NCBI GenBank assembly: GCA_937905835.1 | Contig: CALCXK010000083.1 | Coordinates: forward strand, 1-48,824 | Source of the DNA: an uncultured Ilumatobacter sp. | Lineage (GTDB): Bacteria; Actinomycetota; Acidimicrobiia; Acidimicrobiales; Ilumatobacteraceae | Direction: 5' to 3' | Length of the DNA stretch: 48,824 nt | Notes under the pieces: generated by a model | The model's input: the letters and a program-made list of their open reading frames with translations, nothing else | Databases searched by the model: none | What the model was told of the DNA's origin: nothing | Program-made: the position numbers and the translations under genes | In this document: piece by piece, positions 7,849 through 16,698 of the stretch | How positions within the stretch are numbered: the first letter of the stretch is position 1 | How the letters are laid out: every line of letters begins with the position of its first letter

Positions 7849-8540
7849 TGACCGGCCCCAAGCTCAACGAGAAGTCGTACGTAGCTGGCGAACGGTCCGG
7901 TACGAAGGCCACCGCCAAGTACGTCCGCACCTCGGCCTCCAAGGTCCGTGCAGTGCTCGACCTGGTTCGCGGTCTCGACGTCAAGTCGGCCGACCAGGTC
8001 CTGCAGCTGACCGAGCGCCACACGGCGATTCCGGTTCGCAAGCTGCTTGCCTCGGCAGTTGCCAACGCGGTCAACAACGACAACCAAGATGCTGACGAAC
8101 TGTTCGTCATTGCCTGCTTTGCTGACGAGGGCCCGACGCTCAAGCGTTTCAAGCCCCGTGCCCGTGGCCGTGCAAGTCGCATCCTGAAGCGCACCTGCCA
8201 CGTCACGATCATCGTTGCTCGCATGAGCGACGCTCGGATCGCAATCGTCCAGGCACGTGCCGAGCGTCAGGGTGCCGGCAGCGGCCGCCCCGCCGCCACC
8301 AACCGTCGTGACCGTGTTGCGCGTTCCAAGGAGCAGGCAGCTGACACGAGCGTCGATGCCGACAACGCAGCCGTCGAGGCCGACGTCGACAGCGATGTCA
8401 TCGCCGCCGACCCATCGGAGGGCTCAAGCGCTCCCGACGGTAGCGAGATGCCCGACGAAGCTGGCTCATCGATGCCGGATTCAACAAACGAAGCAGACAT
8501 TGCAAGCGACACGGCCGCTGACAAGCCGGAGGAGAACTGA
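7848..8540 (+). CDS. rplV: Ribosomal protein L22 with long charged tail
   Basis: A 230-residue protein, about twice the common L22 length (~110-125). Residues ~20-128 are ordinary L22 (TAKYVRTSASKVR, KRFKPRARGRASRILKRT). The tail is first basic (about 130-162) and then acidic, rich in Asp, Glu, Ala and Ser (163-230), with no recognised domain. L22 lines the exit tunnel; tails on L22 are known in Actinobacteria, but the acidic end is unusual. Start overlaps the rpsS stop and its own TGA overlaps the rpsC ATG. Confidence 0.94.
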   Translation: MTGPKLNEKSYVAGERSGTKATAKYVRTSASKVRAVLDLVRGLDVKSADQVLQLTERHTAIPVRKLLASAVANAVNNDNQDADELFVIACFADEGPTLKRFKPRARGRASRILKRTCHVTIIVARMSDARIAIVQARAERQGAGSGRPAATNRRDRVARSKEQAADTSVDADNAAVEADVDSDVIAADPSEGSSAPDGSEMPDEAGSSMPDSTNEADIASDTAADKPEEN

Positions 8541-9439
8541 TGGGTCAGAAGATCAATCCGTACGGGTTCCGTCTTGGAATCACCACCGACTGGAAGTCGC
8601 GTTGGTTCAGTGAGCGTGACTACAAGCAGTACCTCACGGAAGACTGGACCATCCGTCAGGAAATCATGACGCTTCTCGAGTCGGCTGCGATTAGCCGCAT
8701 CGAAATCGAGCGCACTCGTGACAAGCTCCGCGTCGATGTGCACACTGCACGCCCGGGCATCGTCATTGGTCGCCGTGGCGCACAGGCTGACGAGCTCCGT
8801 CAGATGATCACCAAGATCACTGGTAACGGCAAGATCCAGCTCAACATCGTCGAGATCAAGAATCCTGAACTTGATGCTGCGCTGATCGCCCAGGGCGTGG
8901 CTGACCAACTGGTCAATCGCATCGCCTTCCGTCGCGCCATGAAGCGAGCCGTGCAGAACGCACAGCGTGCTGGCGCCCTCGGTATCCGGGTCCAGTGCTC
9001 AGGTCGCCTCGGCGGCGCCGAGATGAGTCGTACCGAGTGGTATCGCGAAGGCCGTGTGCCGTTGCACACCCTGCGCGCTGACATCGACTATGGGTTGCGC
9101 GAAGCAAAGACCACCTCGGGCCGTGTTGGCGTCAAGGTGTGGATTTACAAGGGCGACATTCTCCCGTATAAGAAGATCAACGACGACAAAATCCAGCGCG
9201 AAGCTGCGATGGCTGTCGGCGAGACCTCCGGCCCGGCTGCGGCACCCCGCAAGGTCGTGTCCTCCGGTGGCCCCAAGGCCGTTTTCGCCGAATCAGCAGC
9301 TGCCGCCACCGAGGCGCAGCCGTTGGTGAAGGAAGCTGACCCAGAACTCGAGAAATTGCTCGACGAAGAAGAAGCAATCGCCAAGCGCACCGCGCTGGGC
9401 GAAACGAACGAAGCGCCGCGGCTCCGCGGCTCGGACTGA
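8540..9439 (+). CDS. rpsC: Ribosomal protein S3
   Basis: A 299-residue protein starting MGQKINPYGFRLGITTDW. A KH domain (about 40-110, VIGRRGAQADELR) and the S3 C-terminal domain (GRLGGAEMSRTEWYREGRVPLHTLRADIDYG, landmarks only: GRLGGAEM and RVPLHTLRA) are intact. A tail from about 220, rich in Ala, Glu and Ser, makes it longer than E. coli S3 (233). S3 forms the mRNA entry site. ATG overlaps the rplV stop (TGATG). Confidence 0.95.
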   Translation: MGQKINPYGFRLGITTDWKSRWFSERDYKQYLTEDWTIRQEIMTLLESAAISRIEIERTRDKLRVDVHTARPGIVIGRRGAQADELRQMITKITGNGKIQLNIVEIKNPELDAALIAQGVADQLVNRIAFRRAMKRAVQNAQRAGALGIRVQCSGRLGGAEMSRTEWYREGRVPLHTLRADIDYGLREAKTTSGRVGVKVWIYKGDILPYKKINDDKIQREAAMAVGETSGPAAAPRKVVSSGGPKAVFAESAAAATEAQPLVKEADPELEKLLDEEEAIAKRTALGETNEAPRLRGSD

Positions 9440-9454
9440 AAGGGAGCTTGACCA

Positions 9455-9871
9455 ATGTTGATGCCCCGTAAAGTCGCGCACCGCAAGCACCACCGCGGTC
9501 GCACCAAGGGAAATACGAAGGGCGGCTCTGGCCTCCACTTCGGTGAGTACGGAATTCAGGCGCTTGAGCCTGGTTGGATCTCGGCTCGTCAGATCGAAGC
9601 GTCCCGTATCGCCATGACCCGTGCCATCAAGCGCGGTGGCAAGGTCTGGATCAACATCTTCCCGGACAAACCCGTCACGAAGAAGCCGGCCGAGACCCGT
9701 ATGGGTTCTGGCAAGGGCAACCCCGAATTTTGGGTCGCAGTCGTGAAGCCTGGCCGGACCATGTTCGAACTTTCGTATCCCGACGAAGCGGCCGCGAAGC
9801 TCGCCCTCAACAAGGCGATCCAGAAGCTTCCGATCAAGTGCCGCATCATCACCCGTGAGGAGCAGATCTAG
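9455..9871 (+). CDS. rplP: Ribosomal protein L16
   Basis: A 138-residue protein of standard length starting MLMPRKVAHRKHHRG, with the L16 landmarks FGEYGIQALEPGWI, RQIEASRIAMTR and KPAETRMGSGKG. L16 organises the tRNA-binding region of 23S rRNA. Shine-Dalgarno AAAGGGAG lies upstream of ATG 9455. Confidence 0.95.
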   Translation: MLMPRKVAHRKHHRGRTKGNTKGGSGLHFGEYGIQALEPGWISARQIEASRIAMTRAIKRGGKVWINIFPDKPVTKKPAETRMGSGKGNPEFWVAVVKPGRTMFELSYPDEAAAKLALNKAIQKLPIKCRIITREEQI

Positions 9872-10083
9872 TGGCGAAGAAGAACGAACTCGCTGAACTC
9901 TCGATGGGTGAACTCATCGACGAGTTGCGGGCCACCAAGCAGGAAGCGCTCAACCTGCGCTTCCGCAACGCGACTGGCCAGCTCGAGAACACTGCCGAAA
10001 TCGGCAAGGTTCGCAAGCAGGCCGCCCGCATCAACACGCTGATCCGCTCGAAAGAAATCGAAGCGGCCGAGGCAGGGAACTGA
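9871..10083 (+). CDS. rpmC: Ribosomal protein L29
   Basis: A 70-residue protein with the L29 helical-hairpin pattern (ELIDELRATKQEALNLRFRNATGQ, landmarks LRATKQE and LRFRNATGQLEN). It starts at GTG 9871, which shares a base with the rplP stop (TAGTG). L29 lies near the tunnel exit. Confidence 0.94.
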   Translation: MAKKNELAELSMGELIDELRATKQEALNLRFRNATGQLENTAEIGKVRKQAARINTLIRSKEIEAAEAGN

Positions 10084-10085
10084 GC

Positions 10086-10367
10086 ATGGCTGAAGAAACC
10101 ACAGAACAGATAGTCGAGCGCACCGCTCGCAAGGTGCGTGAAGGCACCGTTGTGTCGAACAAGATGGACAAGACCGCCGTTGTGGCCGTTGTCTCCCGTG
10201 TTCCCCACGCGAAGTACAACAAGATGATCATCCAGACCACCAAGTTGTACGCCCACGATGAGACCAACGACACCAACATTGGTGACAAGGTCCGCGTGAT
10301 GGAGACCCGTGCGCTGAGCAAGAAGAAGCGCTGGCGCGTTATCGATGTGTTGGAGCGTGCCAAGTGA
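10086..10367 (+). CDS. rpsQ: Ribosomal protein S17
   Basis: A 93-residue protein with RKVREGTVVSNKMDKTAVVAV, the first strand of S17, and NIGDKVRVMETRALSKKKRWRV. S17 is a primary 16S rRNA binder. ATG 10086 lies 2 nt after the rpmC stop. Its TGA overlaps the GTG of rplN. Confidence 0.94.
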   Translation: MAEETTEQIVERTARKVREGTVVSNKMDKTAVVAVVSRVPHAKYNKMIIQTTKLYAHDETNDTNIGDKVRVMETRALSKKKRWRVIDVLERAK

Positions 10368-10732
10368 TTCAGCAAGAAAGCCGTCTGCGAGTTGCAGATA
10401 ACAGCGGAGCGAAAGAAGTGCTTTGTATCAAGGTGCTCGGTGGTACCCGCCGTCGCTACGCCTCGATCGGCGACATCTTTGTCGCAACGGTCAAGGACGC
10501 GATGCCTGGTGCCGGCGTGAAGAAGGGCGAGGTCGTGAAGTGCGTCGTCGTCCGCACCAAGAAGGGAAAGCGCCGTCCCGACGGCAGCTACATCCGTTTC
10601 GATGAGAACGCCGCCGTTCTCATCAAGGATGACATGACGCCTCGCGGCACTCGCATCTTTGGCCCAGTGGGCCGCGAGTTGCGTGACCGCAAGTTCATGC
10701 GCATCGTCTCACTCGCACCGGAGGTGTTGTGA
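10364..10732 (+). CDS. rplN: Ribosomal protein L14
   Basis: A 122-residue protein, the exact usual length, beginning MIQQESRLRVADNSGAKE and ending LAPEVL. L14 forms intersubunit bridges. Starts at GTG 10364 inside the end of rpsQ (4-nt overlap). Confidence 0.96.
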   Translation: MIQQESRLRVADNSGAKEVLCIKVLGGTRRRYASIGDIFVATVKDAMPGAGVKKGEVVKCVVVRTKKGKRRPDGSYIRFDENAAVLIKDDMTPRGTRIFGPVGRELRDRKFMRIVSLAPEVL

Positions 10733-11034
10733 TGAAGCTCCGCAAGGGTGACACCGTTCAAGTCATCACCGGCAAAGACAAGGGCAAGCAGGGCGAGATC
10801 GACAAGGTCTTCCCGAAGGCCAACAAGGTCATCGTGCATGGCGTGAACACGGCGGCCAAGCACAGCAAGCCGTCTCGCGCTAACGAGCAGGGCGGCATCA
10901 TCGAGAAGGACATGCCGTTCGACGTATCCAACGTGATGCTCGTCCACGGCGGCAAGACCGTCCGTCTCGGTTACAAGGTGAAAGACGATGGCACCAAGGT
11001 GCGTATCGCTCGTCCGAGTGGAGACGAAGTCTGA
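10732..11034 (+). CDS. rplX: Ribosomal protein L24
   Basis: A 100-residue protein with a KOW motif (KGDTVQVITGKDKGKQGEI) at the N-terminus. L24 starts 50S assembly. ATG 10732 (TGATG with the rplN stop) is preferred over GTG 10729 as it gives the family start MKLRKGD. Stop overlaps the ATG of rplE. Confidence 0.95.
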   Translation: MKLRKGDTVQVITGKDKGKQGEIDKVFPKANKVIVHGVNTAAKHSKPSRANEQGGIIEKDMPFDVSNVMLVHGGKTVRLGYKVKDDGTKVRIARPSGDEV

Positions 11035-11675
11035 TGGTTGACGTACTGACTGAAGCGGCAACATTGCCCCGCCTGAAGGCGCGCTACAACGACGAGATAG
11101 CTGCTGAGCTCAAGATCGCGCTGGGCATCAAGAATGTCATGGAAGTGCCGAAGTTCGAGAAGATCGTGATCAACATGGGTGTCGGGCGTGCAGCCGGACA
11201 GCCGTCGCTGATTGAAGCTGCTGTCGCTGACCTCACGGTCATCGCCGGTCAGAAGCCGATCATCACGAAAGCCAGTAAGTCGATCGCAAACTTCAAGTTG
11301 CGTGAAGGCCAGGCCATTGGCACGAAGGTCACCCTGCGCGGTGACCGGATGTGGGAATTCCTGGATCGTCTGATCTCGGTTGCCATCCCCCGTATTCGTG
11401 ACTTCCGCGGACTGCCGGCACATAGCTGGGACGGCAACGGCAACTACACGTTCGGCCTGTCGGAGCAGACGATGTTCGTCGAGATCGATCCCGACAAGGC
11501 TGATCATCCCCGCGGCATGGACATCACCATCGTCACGACCGCCAAAAGCAACGAAGCAGGCAAGGCCCTCCTCGACGCTTACGGCTTCCCCTTCAAGAAG
11601 GGCGCTGACGCAGACAATGAGCCACGCAAGAAGCGTCGCAAGGGCCCCGCTTTCGGCGGCCAGAAGAGCAAGTGA
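11034..11675 (+). CDS. rplE: Ribosomal protein L5
   Basis: A 213-residue protein, longer than usual (~180-190) because of a basic C-terminal tail (EPRKKRRKGPAFGGQKSK). Motifs VPKFEKIVINMGVG, KSIANFKLREG and RIRDFRGL are typical. L5 binds 5S rRNA and contacts P-site tRNA. TGATG overlap with rplX. Confidence 0.95.
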   Translation: MVDVLTEAATLPRLKARYNDEIAAELKIALGIKNVMEVPKFEKIVINMGVGRAAGQPSLIEAAVADLTVIAGQKPIITKASKSIANFKLREGQAIGTKVTLRGDRMWEFLDRLISVAIPRIRDFRGLPAHSWDGNGNYTFGLSEQTMFVEIDPDKADHPRGMDITIVTTAKSNEAGKALLDAYGFPFKKGADADNEPRKKRRKGPAFGGQKSK

Positions 11676-11683
11676 GCTGAACC

Positions 11684-11869
11684 ATGGCCAAAAAATCACT
11701 GATCAATAAGGCAAACGCGAAGCCAAAGTTTAAGGTTCGCGCCTATACCCGCTGCAAACGCTGCGGTCGTGCCCGTTCCGTTTATCGCAAGTTCGGTCTT
11801 TGCCGCGTGTGTCTGCGAGAGCTCGCACACGCCGGTGAGATTCCGGGCATGACGAAGTCGAGCTGGTGA
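11684..11869 (+). CDS. rpsZ: Ribosomal protein S14, zinc-binding type
   Basis: A 61-residue S14 of the short C+ type, with two CxxC pairs (CKRCG and CRVC) that bind zinc. Many Actinobacteria carry this form in the spc operon and a second zinc-free copy elsewhere under Zur control; no second copy is in the window. 8 nt after rplE. Confidence 0.95.
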   Translation: MAKKSLINKANAKPKFKVRAYTRCKRCGRARSVYRKFGLCRVCLRELAHAGEIPGMTKSSW

Positions 11870-11880
11870 GGAGTTAGAAA

Positions 11881-12282
11881 ATGTTGACAGATCCCATCGC
11901 AGACATGCTGACCCGAGTTCGTAACGCGAACACGGCCAAGCACGACGAGGTTCCTATGCCATCGTCAAAGCAGAAGGTCGCACTCGCTGCGGTCCTCCAG
12001 AAGGAGGGCTACATTTCGGGCTTTGAGACGGCTCCGTCGCCTCGTGGCGTCGGTGAAACGCTCACCATCATTATGAAATACAGCGAAGACCGTGATCGAA
12101 CGATCATGGGCCTCCGCCGAATTTCGACCCCCGGGCTGCGGGTCTACCGCAGTTCCACCGATGTGCCTCGTGTGCTCGGTGGCCTGGGTGTCGCTGTCCT
12201 GTCCACCAGTAAGGGACTCATGACCGACCGGGAAGCGCGCAAGCGCAAGGTCGGCGGCGAAGTCCTCTGTTACGTCTGGTAA
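11881..12282 (+). CDS. rpsH: Ribosomal protein S8
   Basis: A 133-residue protein beginning MLTDPIADMLTRVRNAN and ending GGEVLCYVW, both diagnostic of S8. In E. coli S8 is the autorepressor of the spc operon. Shine-Dalgarno GAGGAG precedes the ATG. Confidence 0.96.
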   Translation: MLTDPIADMLTRVRNANTAKHDEVPMPSSKQKVALAAVLQKEGYISGFETAPSPRGVGETLTIIMKYSEDRDRTIMGLRRISTPGLRVYRSSTDVPRVLGGLGVAVLSTSKGLMTDREARKRKVGGEVLCYVW

Positions 12283-12292
12283 GGAACTACTC

Positions 12293-12832
12293 ATGTCACG
12301 AATTGGACAAGCACCGATCACGGTGCCCGCAGGCGTTGATGTCAATATCAGCGGTAGCCACATCATGGTGAAGGGTCCGAAGGGCACGCTTGAGCGTGAA
12401 ATCCCAGGCGGCATCACCATCGACGTCGAAGGCGACACGCTGACGTGCGTGCGCCCGAACGACGAGCACGAGAGCAAGGCGTTGCACGGCTTGGTCCGCA
12501 GCCTCGTCAACAACATGGTCGTCGGCGTCACCGAGGGGTTCAAGAAGGAACTTCAGATCGTGGGCGTTGGTTACCGAGCCGAAGCACAGGGCAAGGACAT
12601 CCGTCTGAGCCTCGGTTTCAGCCATACCATCGACGTCAAAGCGCCCGACGGGATTTCGTTCGAGCTCCCGGCGCAGACACAGGTCATCGTGTCCGGCATC
12701 GACAAGGAAATGGTCGGCCAGGTGGCCGCCAACATTCGCAGCCTCCGCAAACCTGAGCCGTACAAGGGCAAGGGTGTCCGGTACCTCGGCGAGCGCGTCG
12801 TCCGCAAGGCCGGCAAGGCAGGAAAGAAGTAG
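12293..12832 (+). CDS. rplF: Ribosomal protein L6
   Basis: A 179-residue protein of standard length, starting MSRIGQAPITVPAGV and ending with the L6 signature PEPYKGKGVRYLGE. L6 lies near the factor-binding site of the 50S subunit. Confidence 0.96.
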   Translation: MSRIGQAPITVPAGVDVNISGSHIMVKGPKGTLEREIPGGITIDVEGDTLTCVRPNDEHESKALHGLVRSLVNNMVVGVTEGFKKELQIVGVGYRAEAQGKDIRLSLGFSHTIDVKAPDGISFELPAQTQVIVSGIDKEMVGQVAANIRSLRKPEPYKGKGVRYLGERVVRKAGKAGKK

Positions 12833-12834
12833 TT

Positions 12835-13203
12835 ATGACGAAAATCGCACAAGCCCGCCGCAACGGCCGTATCCGCCGCCACCGCCGTGTACGCAAAAAG
12901 ATCCACGGCACAGCAGCACGCCCCCGTCTCGCAGTGTTTCGCTCGAATAAGCACCTCTCGGTGCAGCTCATCGACGACGACGCTGGCACCACGATTGCAT
13001 CTGCTTCGACAAACGAAGCTGAGCTGCGCTCCGCAGGCACGGGTTCGAGCGTCGACGCCGCCACCAAAATTGGCGGGCTGATCGCTGAGCGGGCCAAGGC
13101 CGCCGGTATTGAAAAGGTCGTCTTCGACCGTGGTGGCTTTGCCTACCATGGCCGCATTGCAGCCGTCGCATCCGCCGCACGTGAAGCAGGACTGGAGTTC
13201 TGA
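12835..13203 (+). CDS. rplR: Ribosomal protein L18
   Basis: A 122-residue protein with RRHRRVRKKIHGTAARPRLAVFRSNKH (basic 5S rRNA-binding start; landmarks RVRKKI and RPRLAVFRS) and FDRGGFAYHGRIAAVASAAREAGLEF at the end. It binds 5S rRNA with L5. ATG 12835 is 2 nt after rplF; the stop overlaps rpsE. Confidence 0.95.
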   Translation: MTKIAQARRNGRIRRHRRVRKKIHGTAARPRLAVFRSNKHLSVQLIDDDAGTTIASASTNEAELRSAGTGSSVDAATKIGGLIAERAKAAGIEKVVFDRGGFAYHGRIAAVASAAREAGLEF

Positions 13204-13838
13204 TGGCCTTTGGAAACAACAACCGTGATGATCGTGGCGACAACCGCCGCGAGGACCCCGATGGTCTGCGTGAGTCACGCGTCATCACTATCAACCGCGT
13301 CGCCAAGGTCGTCAAAGGTGGCCGTCGTTTCTCCTTCACCGCACTCGTGGTGATTGGAGACGGTAACGGCAAGGTCGGTCTGGGCTACGGCAAGGCCAAG
13401 GAAGTGCCGTTGGCGATTCAGAAGGGCACCGAGGAAGCTCGTCGGAACCTCTTCGAGGTCCCGATGGCCGGCTCGACCATCATCCACCCTGTGCTCGGCC
13501 AGACCGGCGGTGCACGAGTGATGATGAAGCCGGCAGCCACCGGTACCGGCGTGATTGCCGGCGGTGCTGCTCGGGTCATCCTCGAAGAGGCGGGCGTGCA
13601 CGACGTGTTGTCGAAGTCGCTTGGCTCGGCCAACCACATCAACGTTGCTCGAGCGACGATTCAGGGCCTCAAGTCCCTCCAGCGTCCCGACGAGATTGCG
13701 GCCCGCCGTGGCCTCACCCCAGAAGAGTGCATCCCCAAGGGTTTGCTCAACGCTTATAACGAACGCAACAAAAAGCCTGCGGTTGACTCCTCCCCAGAGA
13801 CGACAGCGGCCCCGGTTGAAGCGGGAGCTACATCATGA
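13203..13838 (+). CDS. rpsE: Ribosomal protein S5
   Basis: A 211-residue protein with the double-stranded RNA-binding part (RVAKVVKGGRRFSFTALVVIGD; landmark VVKGGRRFSF) and GYGKAKEVPLAIQKG. S5 affects decoding accuracy. Starts at ATG overlapping the rplR stop. Confidence 0.96.
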   Translation: MAFGNNNRDDRGDNRREDPDGLRESRVITINRVAKVVKGGRRFSFTALVVIGDGNGKVGLGYGKAKEVPLAIQKGTEEARRNLFEVPMAGSTIIHPVLGQTGGARVMMKPAATGTGVIAGGAARVILEEAGVHDVLSKSLGSANHINVARATIQGLKSLQRPDEIAARRGLTPEECIPKGLLNAYNERNKKPAVDSSPETTAAPVEAGATS

Positions 13839-14029
13839 GTGAGATTCATGTGAAGCAGGTCAAGTCGGCCATCGGGACCAAGCCCAAGCACCGCGGAACA
13901 TTGCGGGCCCTCGGGCTCGGCAAGATCGGCAACACCAACACGCTTCCTGATCGTCCGGAGATTCGCGGCATGATTGCCCGAGTTCCGCACCTCATCGTCG
14001 TCACTGAAAACGTCACGGAAGAGAGCTGA
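13835..14029 (+). CDS. rpmD: Ribosomal protein L30
   Basis: A 64-residue protein with VKQVKSAIGTKPKHRGTLRALGLGKIG, the core L30 pattern (landmarks KSAIG, TLRALGL). Starts at ATG 13835 with a 4-nt overlap (ATGA) with rpsE. Confidence 0.94.
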   Translation: MSEIHVKQVKSAIGTKPKHRGTLRALGLGKIGNTNTLPDRPEIRGMIARVPHLIVVTENVTEES

Positions 14030-14031
14030 AC

Positions 14032-14541
14032 ATGAAGGTTCATGACCTCGCACCCGCACCCGGGTCGAACAAGAGCGCCAAGCGCAAGGCGCGTGGTACC
14101 GGCGGTAAGGGCGGCAAGACTGCCGGCCGTGGCTCCAAGGGCCAGCGCGCTCGGAACACCGTTGCTCGCGGCTTTGAGGGTGGCCAGACCCCCCTCAAAC
14201 AGCGTGTGCCGAAACTCAGCGGGTTCAACAACCCGTTCCGTGTTGCGTACCAGGCGATCAATCTGCACGCTCTCAACGACTTGGCTGCAAAGGTCGGTGC
14301 CGACATCGACCTCGACACGCTCGTCGAGAGTGGCCTGCTCACCAAAGGTGACTTCGCGAAGATCCTTGCTCGTGGTGAGATCACCACCAAGGTCAACGTG
14401 CACGCCCACGGCGCCTCTGCGTCGGCCATAGCTGCCATCGAGGCGGCTGGCGGTTCGGTCACGCTTGTCACGCTTCCCTTCAAGGAAGAGGGCAAGGCCG
14501 GTCGTCCCGCAGTGCAGGGCAACCAGTTCGCCAACCGCTAA
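14032..14541 (+). CDS. rplO: Ribosomal protein L15
   Basis: A 169-residue protein, slightly long for L15 (~145). N-terminal HDLAPAPGSNKSAKRKARGTGGKGGKT-type Gly/Lys-rich tail (landmark RGTGGKGGKTAGRG), then FEGGQTPLKQRVPKLSGF. Last ribosomal gene of this operon; a 129-bp gap follows before secY. Confidence 0.95.
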   Translation: MKVHDLAPAPGSNKSAKRKARGTGGKGGKTAGRGSKGQRARNTVARGFEGGQTPLKQRVPKLSGFNNPFRVAYQAINLHALNDLAAKVGADIDLDTLVESGLLTKGDFAKILARGEITTKVNVHAHGASASAIAAIEAAGGSVTLVTLPFKEEGKAGRPAVQGNQFANR

Positions 14542-14603
14542 CTCATCTGTTCGTCGTCCCTGGCATGCCATGTCGAGCTTCTGCTCATGCTGGTACGGTC
14601 AGC

Positions 14604-14627
14604 GGACGCGTGAATCGCCAGGCGTCC
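14604..14627 (+). terminator. Weak hairpin between rplO and secY
   Basis: GGACGC (14604-14609) pairs with GCGTCC (14622-14627) over a 12-nt loop; TCA/TGA could extend it with a bulge. There is no T-run, so it may be only a partial terminator or a processing site. TACGGT at 14594-14599 could be a -10 for secY but I see no good -35. Confidence 0.3.
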
Positions 14628-14670
14628 TGACGCTTGTCTCGACCGTCACCCCGACCGGGAGCTGTTTCCT

Positions 14671-15999
14671 TTGATTTCAAATCTCCTGAATATCTTCAAG
14701 ATCTCGGACCTTCGCAATAAGGTCATATTCGTCATCCTGATGGTGATCGTGTATCGACTCGGCGTCGCCATTCGAGTCCCCGGCGTCGATGGCATCGCCA
14801 TCGAGCAGCTGCGAGCACAGTCGAGCGAACAGGGCGCCCTCGGCTTCCTGAACTTGTTCTCCGGTGGCGCCTTCGAGTCCTTCTCGATCTTCGCCCTTGG
14901 CATCTTGCCCTACATCACTGCCTCCATCATCATGCAGGTGCTCGGGGTCGTCATTCCTAAGCTCGAAGAGCTGCAGCAAGACGGTGCCGTCGGACAGCGC
15001 AAGATCACGCAGTACACCCGCTACGTCACGATCGCCCTCGCCACGCTCCAGTCGACTGGTCTTGTCTTCATCTTCGGTACGGGTCGGGGCACAGCCTTCT
15101 TCTCCGCCGCCAGCGCTGCGCCCACCGTGCCATTGCTTCCTGATGGCGTCTGGCCCCGTGGCTACCTGATCATTCCGACCCTTGTCGCAGGCACTGCCGT
15201 GCTGATGTGGATGGGCGAGATGATCTCGCAGCGCGGCATTGGCAACGGTATTTCGATGCTGATTTTCGCGTCCGTTGTCGCCTCACTGCCCGGCGGTTTC
15301 TGGGGCATCCTCCAGCTCAACAAGGTCTTCTGGTTTGTGGCGATGGTGGCCTTGACGCTCGGCATCATCGTGGCGGTGGTATTCGTCGAGCTCGGCCAGC
15401 GGCGGATCCCTGTGCAGTTTGCGAAACGTGTTGTCGGTCGCCGGATGATGGGTGGCCAGAACACGTATATCCCGCTGAAGGTCAACCAGTCTGGCGTGAT
15501 CCCGATTATCTTCGCCAGTTCCATTCTGCTCCTGCCGGTCATCGGGTCGAACGTCCTCGGTGGCAGTGGCGGCGAAGGCTGGCGCGGTACCGTCCAACGA
15601 TTCGTCGACCAGTACATCGTCAACCCGCAGAACGTGGTGTACATCACGATTCTTGCGCTGATGATCATCGCCTTCGCCTACTTTTACAACTCGATTGCGT
15701 TCGACCCGATTCGTCAGGCCGACCAGTTGCGTAAGCAGGGCGGCTTCATCCCGGGCATTCGGCCCGGCATGCAGACCGAGAAGTATCTCGGCAAGGCTGT
15801 CAACCGCATTACGCTTCCGGGCGCCGTCTTCGTGGCGATCATTGCGATCCTGCCCTACATCTTGCTGATCGCGGCCGACGTGAACTCCTTTGGGTTCGCT
15901 GGTACGAGCGTGCTGATCGCCGTCGGTGTGGCGCTCGAACTGATGCGCCAGATCGACAGCCAGCTCACGCTGCGCAACTACGAGGGCTTCTTGAAGTAG
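14671..15999 (+). CDS. secY: Preprotein translocase subunit SecY
   Basis: A 442-residue integral membrane protein of normal SecY length with ten hydrophobic segments. Landmarks include RLGVAIRVPGVDG in the plug region, LGILPYITASIIMQ, and the cytoplasmic loop QGGFIPGIRPGMQTEKYL. SecY is the protein-conducting channel. The start is TTG 14671, supported by Shine-Dalgarno GGGAG (14657-14661, 9-nt gap). It heads secY-adk after the spc genes, as in many bacteria. Confidence 0.95.
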   Translation: MISNLLNIFKISDLRNKVIFVILMVIVYRLGVAIRVPGVDGIAIEQLRAQSSEQGALGFLNLFSGGAFESFSIFALGILPYITASIIMQVLGVVIPKLEELQQDGAVGQRKITQYTRYVTIALATLQSTGLVFIFGTGRGTAFFSAASAAPTVPLLPDGVWPRGYLIIPTLVAGTAVLMWMGEMISQRGIGNGISMLIFASVVASLPGGFWGILQLNKVFWFVAMVALTLGIIVAVVFVELGQRRIPVQFAKRVVGRRMMGGQNTYIPLKVNQSGVIPIIFASSILLLPVIGSNVLGGSGGEGWRGTVQRFVDQYIVNPQNVVYITILALMIIAFAYFYNSIAFDPIRQADQLRKQGGFIPGIRPGMQTEKYLGKAVNRITLPGAVFVAIIAILPYILLIAADVNSFGFAGTSVLIAVGVALELMRQIDSQLTLRNYEGFLK

Positions 16000-16009
16000 G
16001 AGCCGCCTG

Positions 16010-16675
16010 ATGATCCCAGGCGCTCGCCTCATCATTCTCGGCCGACAGGGAGCCGGAAAGGGAACACAATGTGTTCGCTTGTCGCGCCACTTCGTCGTTC
16101 CGCACATTTCCACCGGCGACGTGCTGCGTGCTGCGGTGCGTGAAGAGACCGAACTCGGCCTGATGGCCAAAGAAGTGATGGATGCCGGCGGTCTGGTCGG
16201 TGACGAGATCATGATTGGTATCGTCCGTGAACGGCTCAACGCAGCCGATGCGAGCGCTCGTGGCTACATCCTCGACGGTTTCCCACGCACCCACGAACAG
16301 GCGCTGGAACTCGACCAGATCGCCGACGAACAGCAGCGCCCGATCGATGTGGTCCTCGACCTCAACGTGCCGCGCGAGATCGTGCTCGAGCGAATCTCGT
16401 CGCGCCGTGTGTGCCGCGATTGTGGAACCAACTACACCGCCACCGGCAACGACCCGAGTCCGTGGATCTGCGACGTGTGTGGTGGCGACGTGTTGCAGCG
16501 CGACGACGACACCGAAGAGTCGGTGAACCGTCGCCTCGACCTGTACGAAGAGCAGACCTTCCCGTTGGTGAAGCACTACGGCGACCAAAACCGGCTTGTC
16601 GTCATCAACGGCGTCGGTCACCCCGACGCAGTCTTCGCCCGAATGGTGAAGGCCGTCGAAGCCAACCGTATTTAG
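16010..16675 (+). CDS. adk: Adenylate kinase, zinc-LID type
   Basis: A 221-residue adenylate kinase (ATP + AMP = 2 ADP). P-loop GRQGAGKGTQ at 11-20 (Gln where many have Pro), NMP-binding STGDVLRAA, and LDGFPRT at 88-93. The long LID carries four cysteines (135, 138, 154, 157) as CxxC pairs, a structural zinc site usual in Gram-positive enzymes. In most actinobacteria map (methionine aminopeptidase) and infA follow; here map is absent and three other genes intervene. Confidence 0.95.
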   Translation: MIPGARLIILGRQGAGKGTQCVRLSRHFVVPHISTGDVLRAAVREETELGLMAKEVMDAGGLVGDEIMIGIVRERLNAADASARGYILDGFPRTHEQALELDQIADEQQRPIDVVLDLNVPREIVLERISSRRVCRDCGTNYTATGNDPSPWICDVCGGDVLQRDDDTEESVNRRLDLYEEQTFPLVKHYGDQNRLVVINGVGHPDAVFARMVKAVEANRI

Positions 16676-16698
16676 TCTGCAGTTGGCACACTGTTGGT

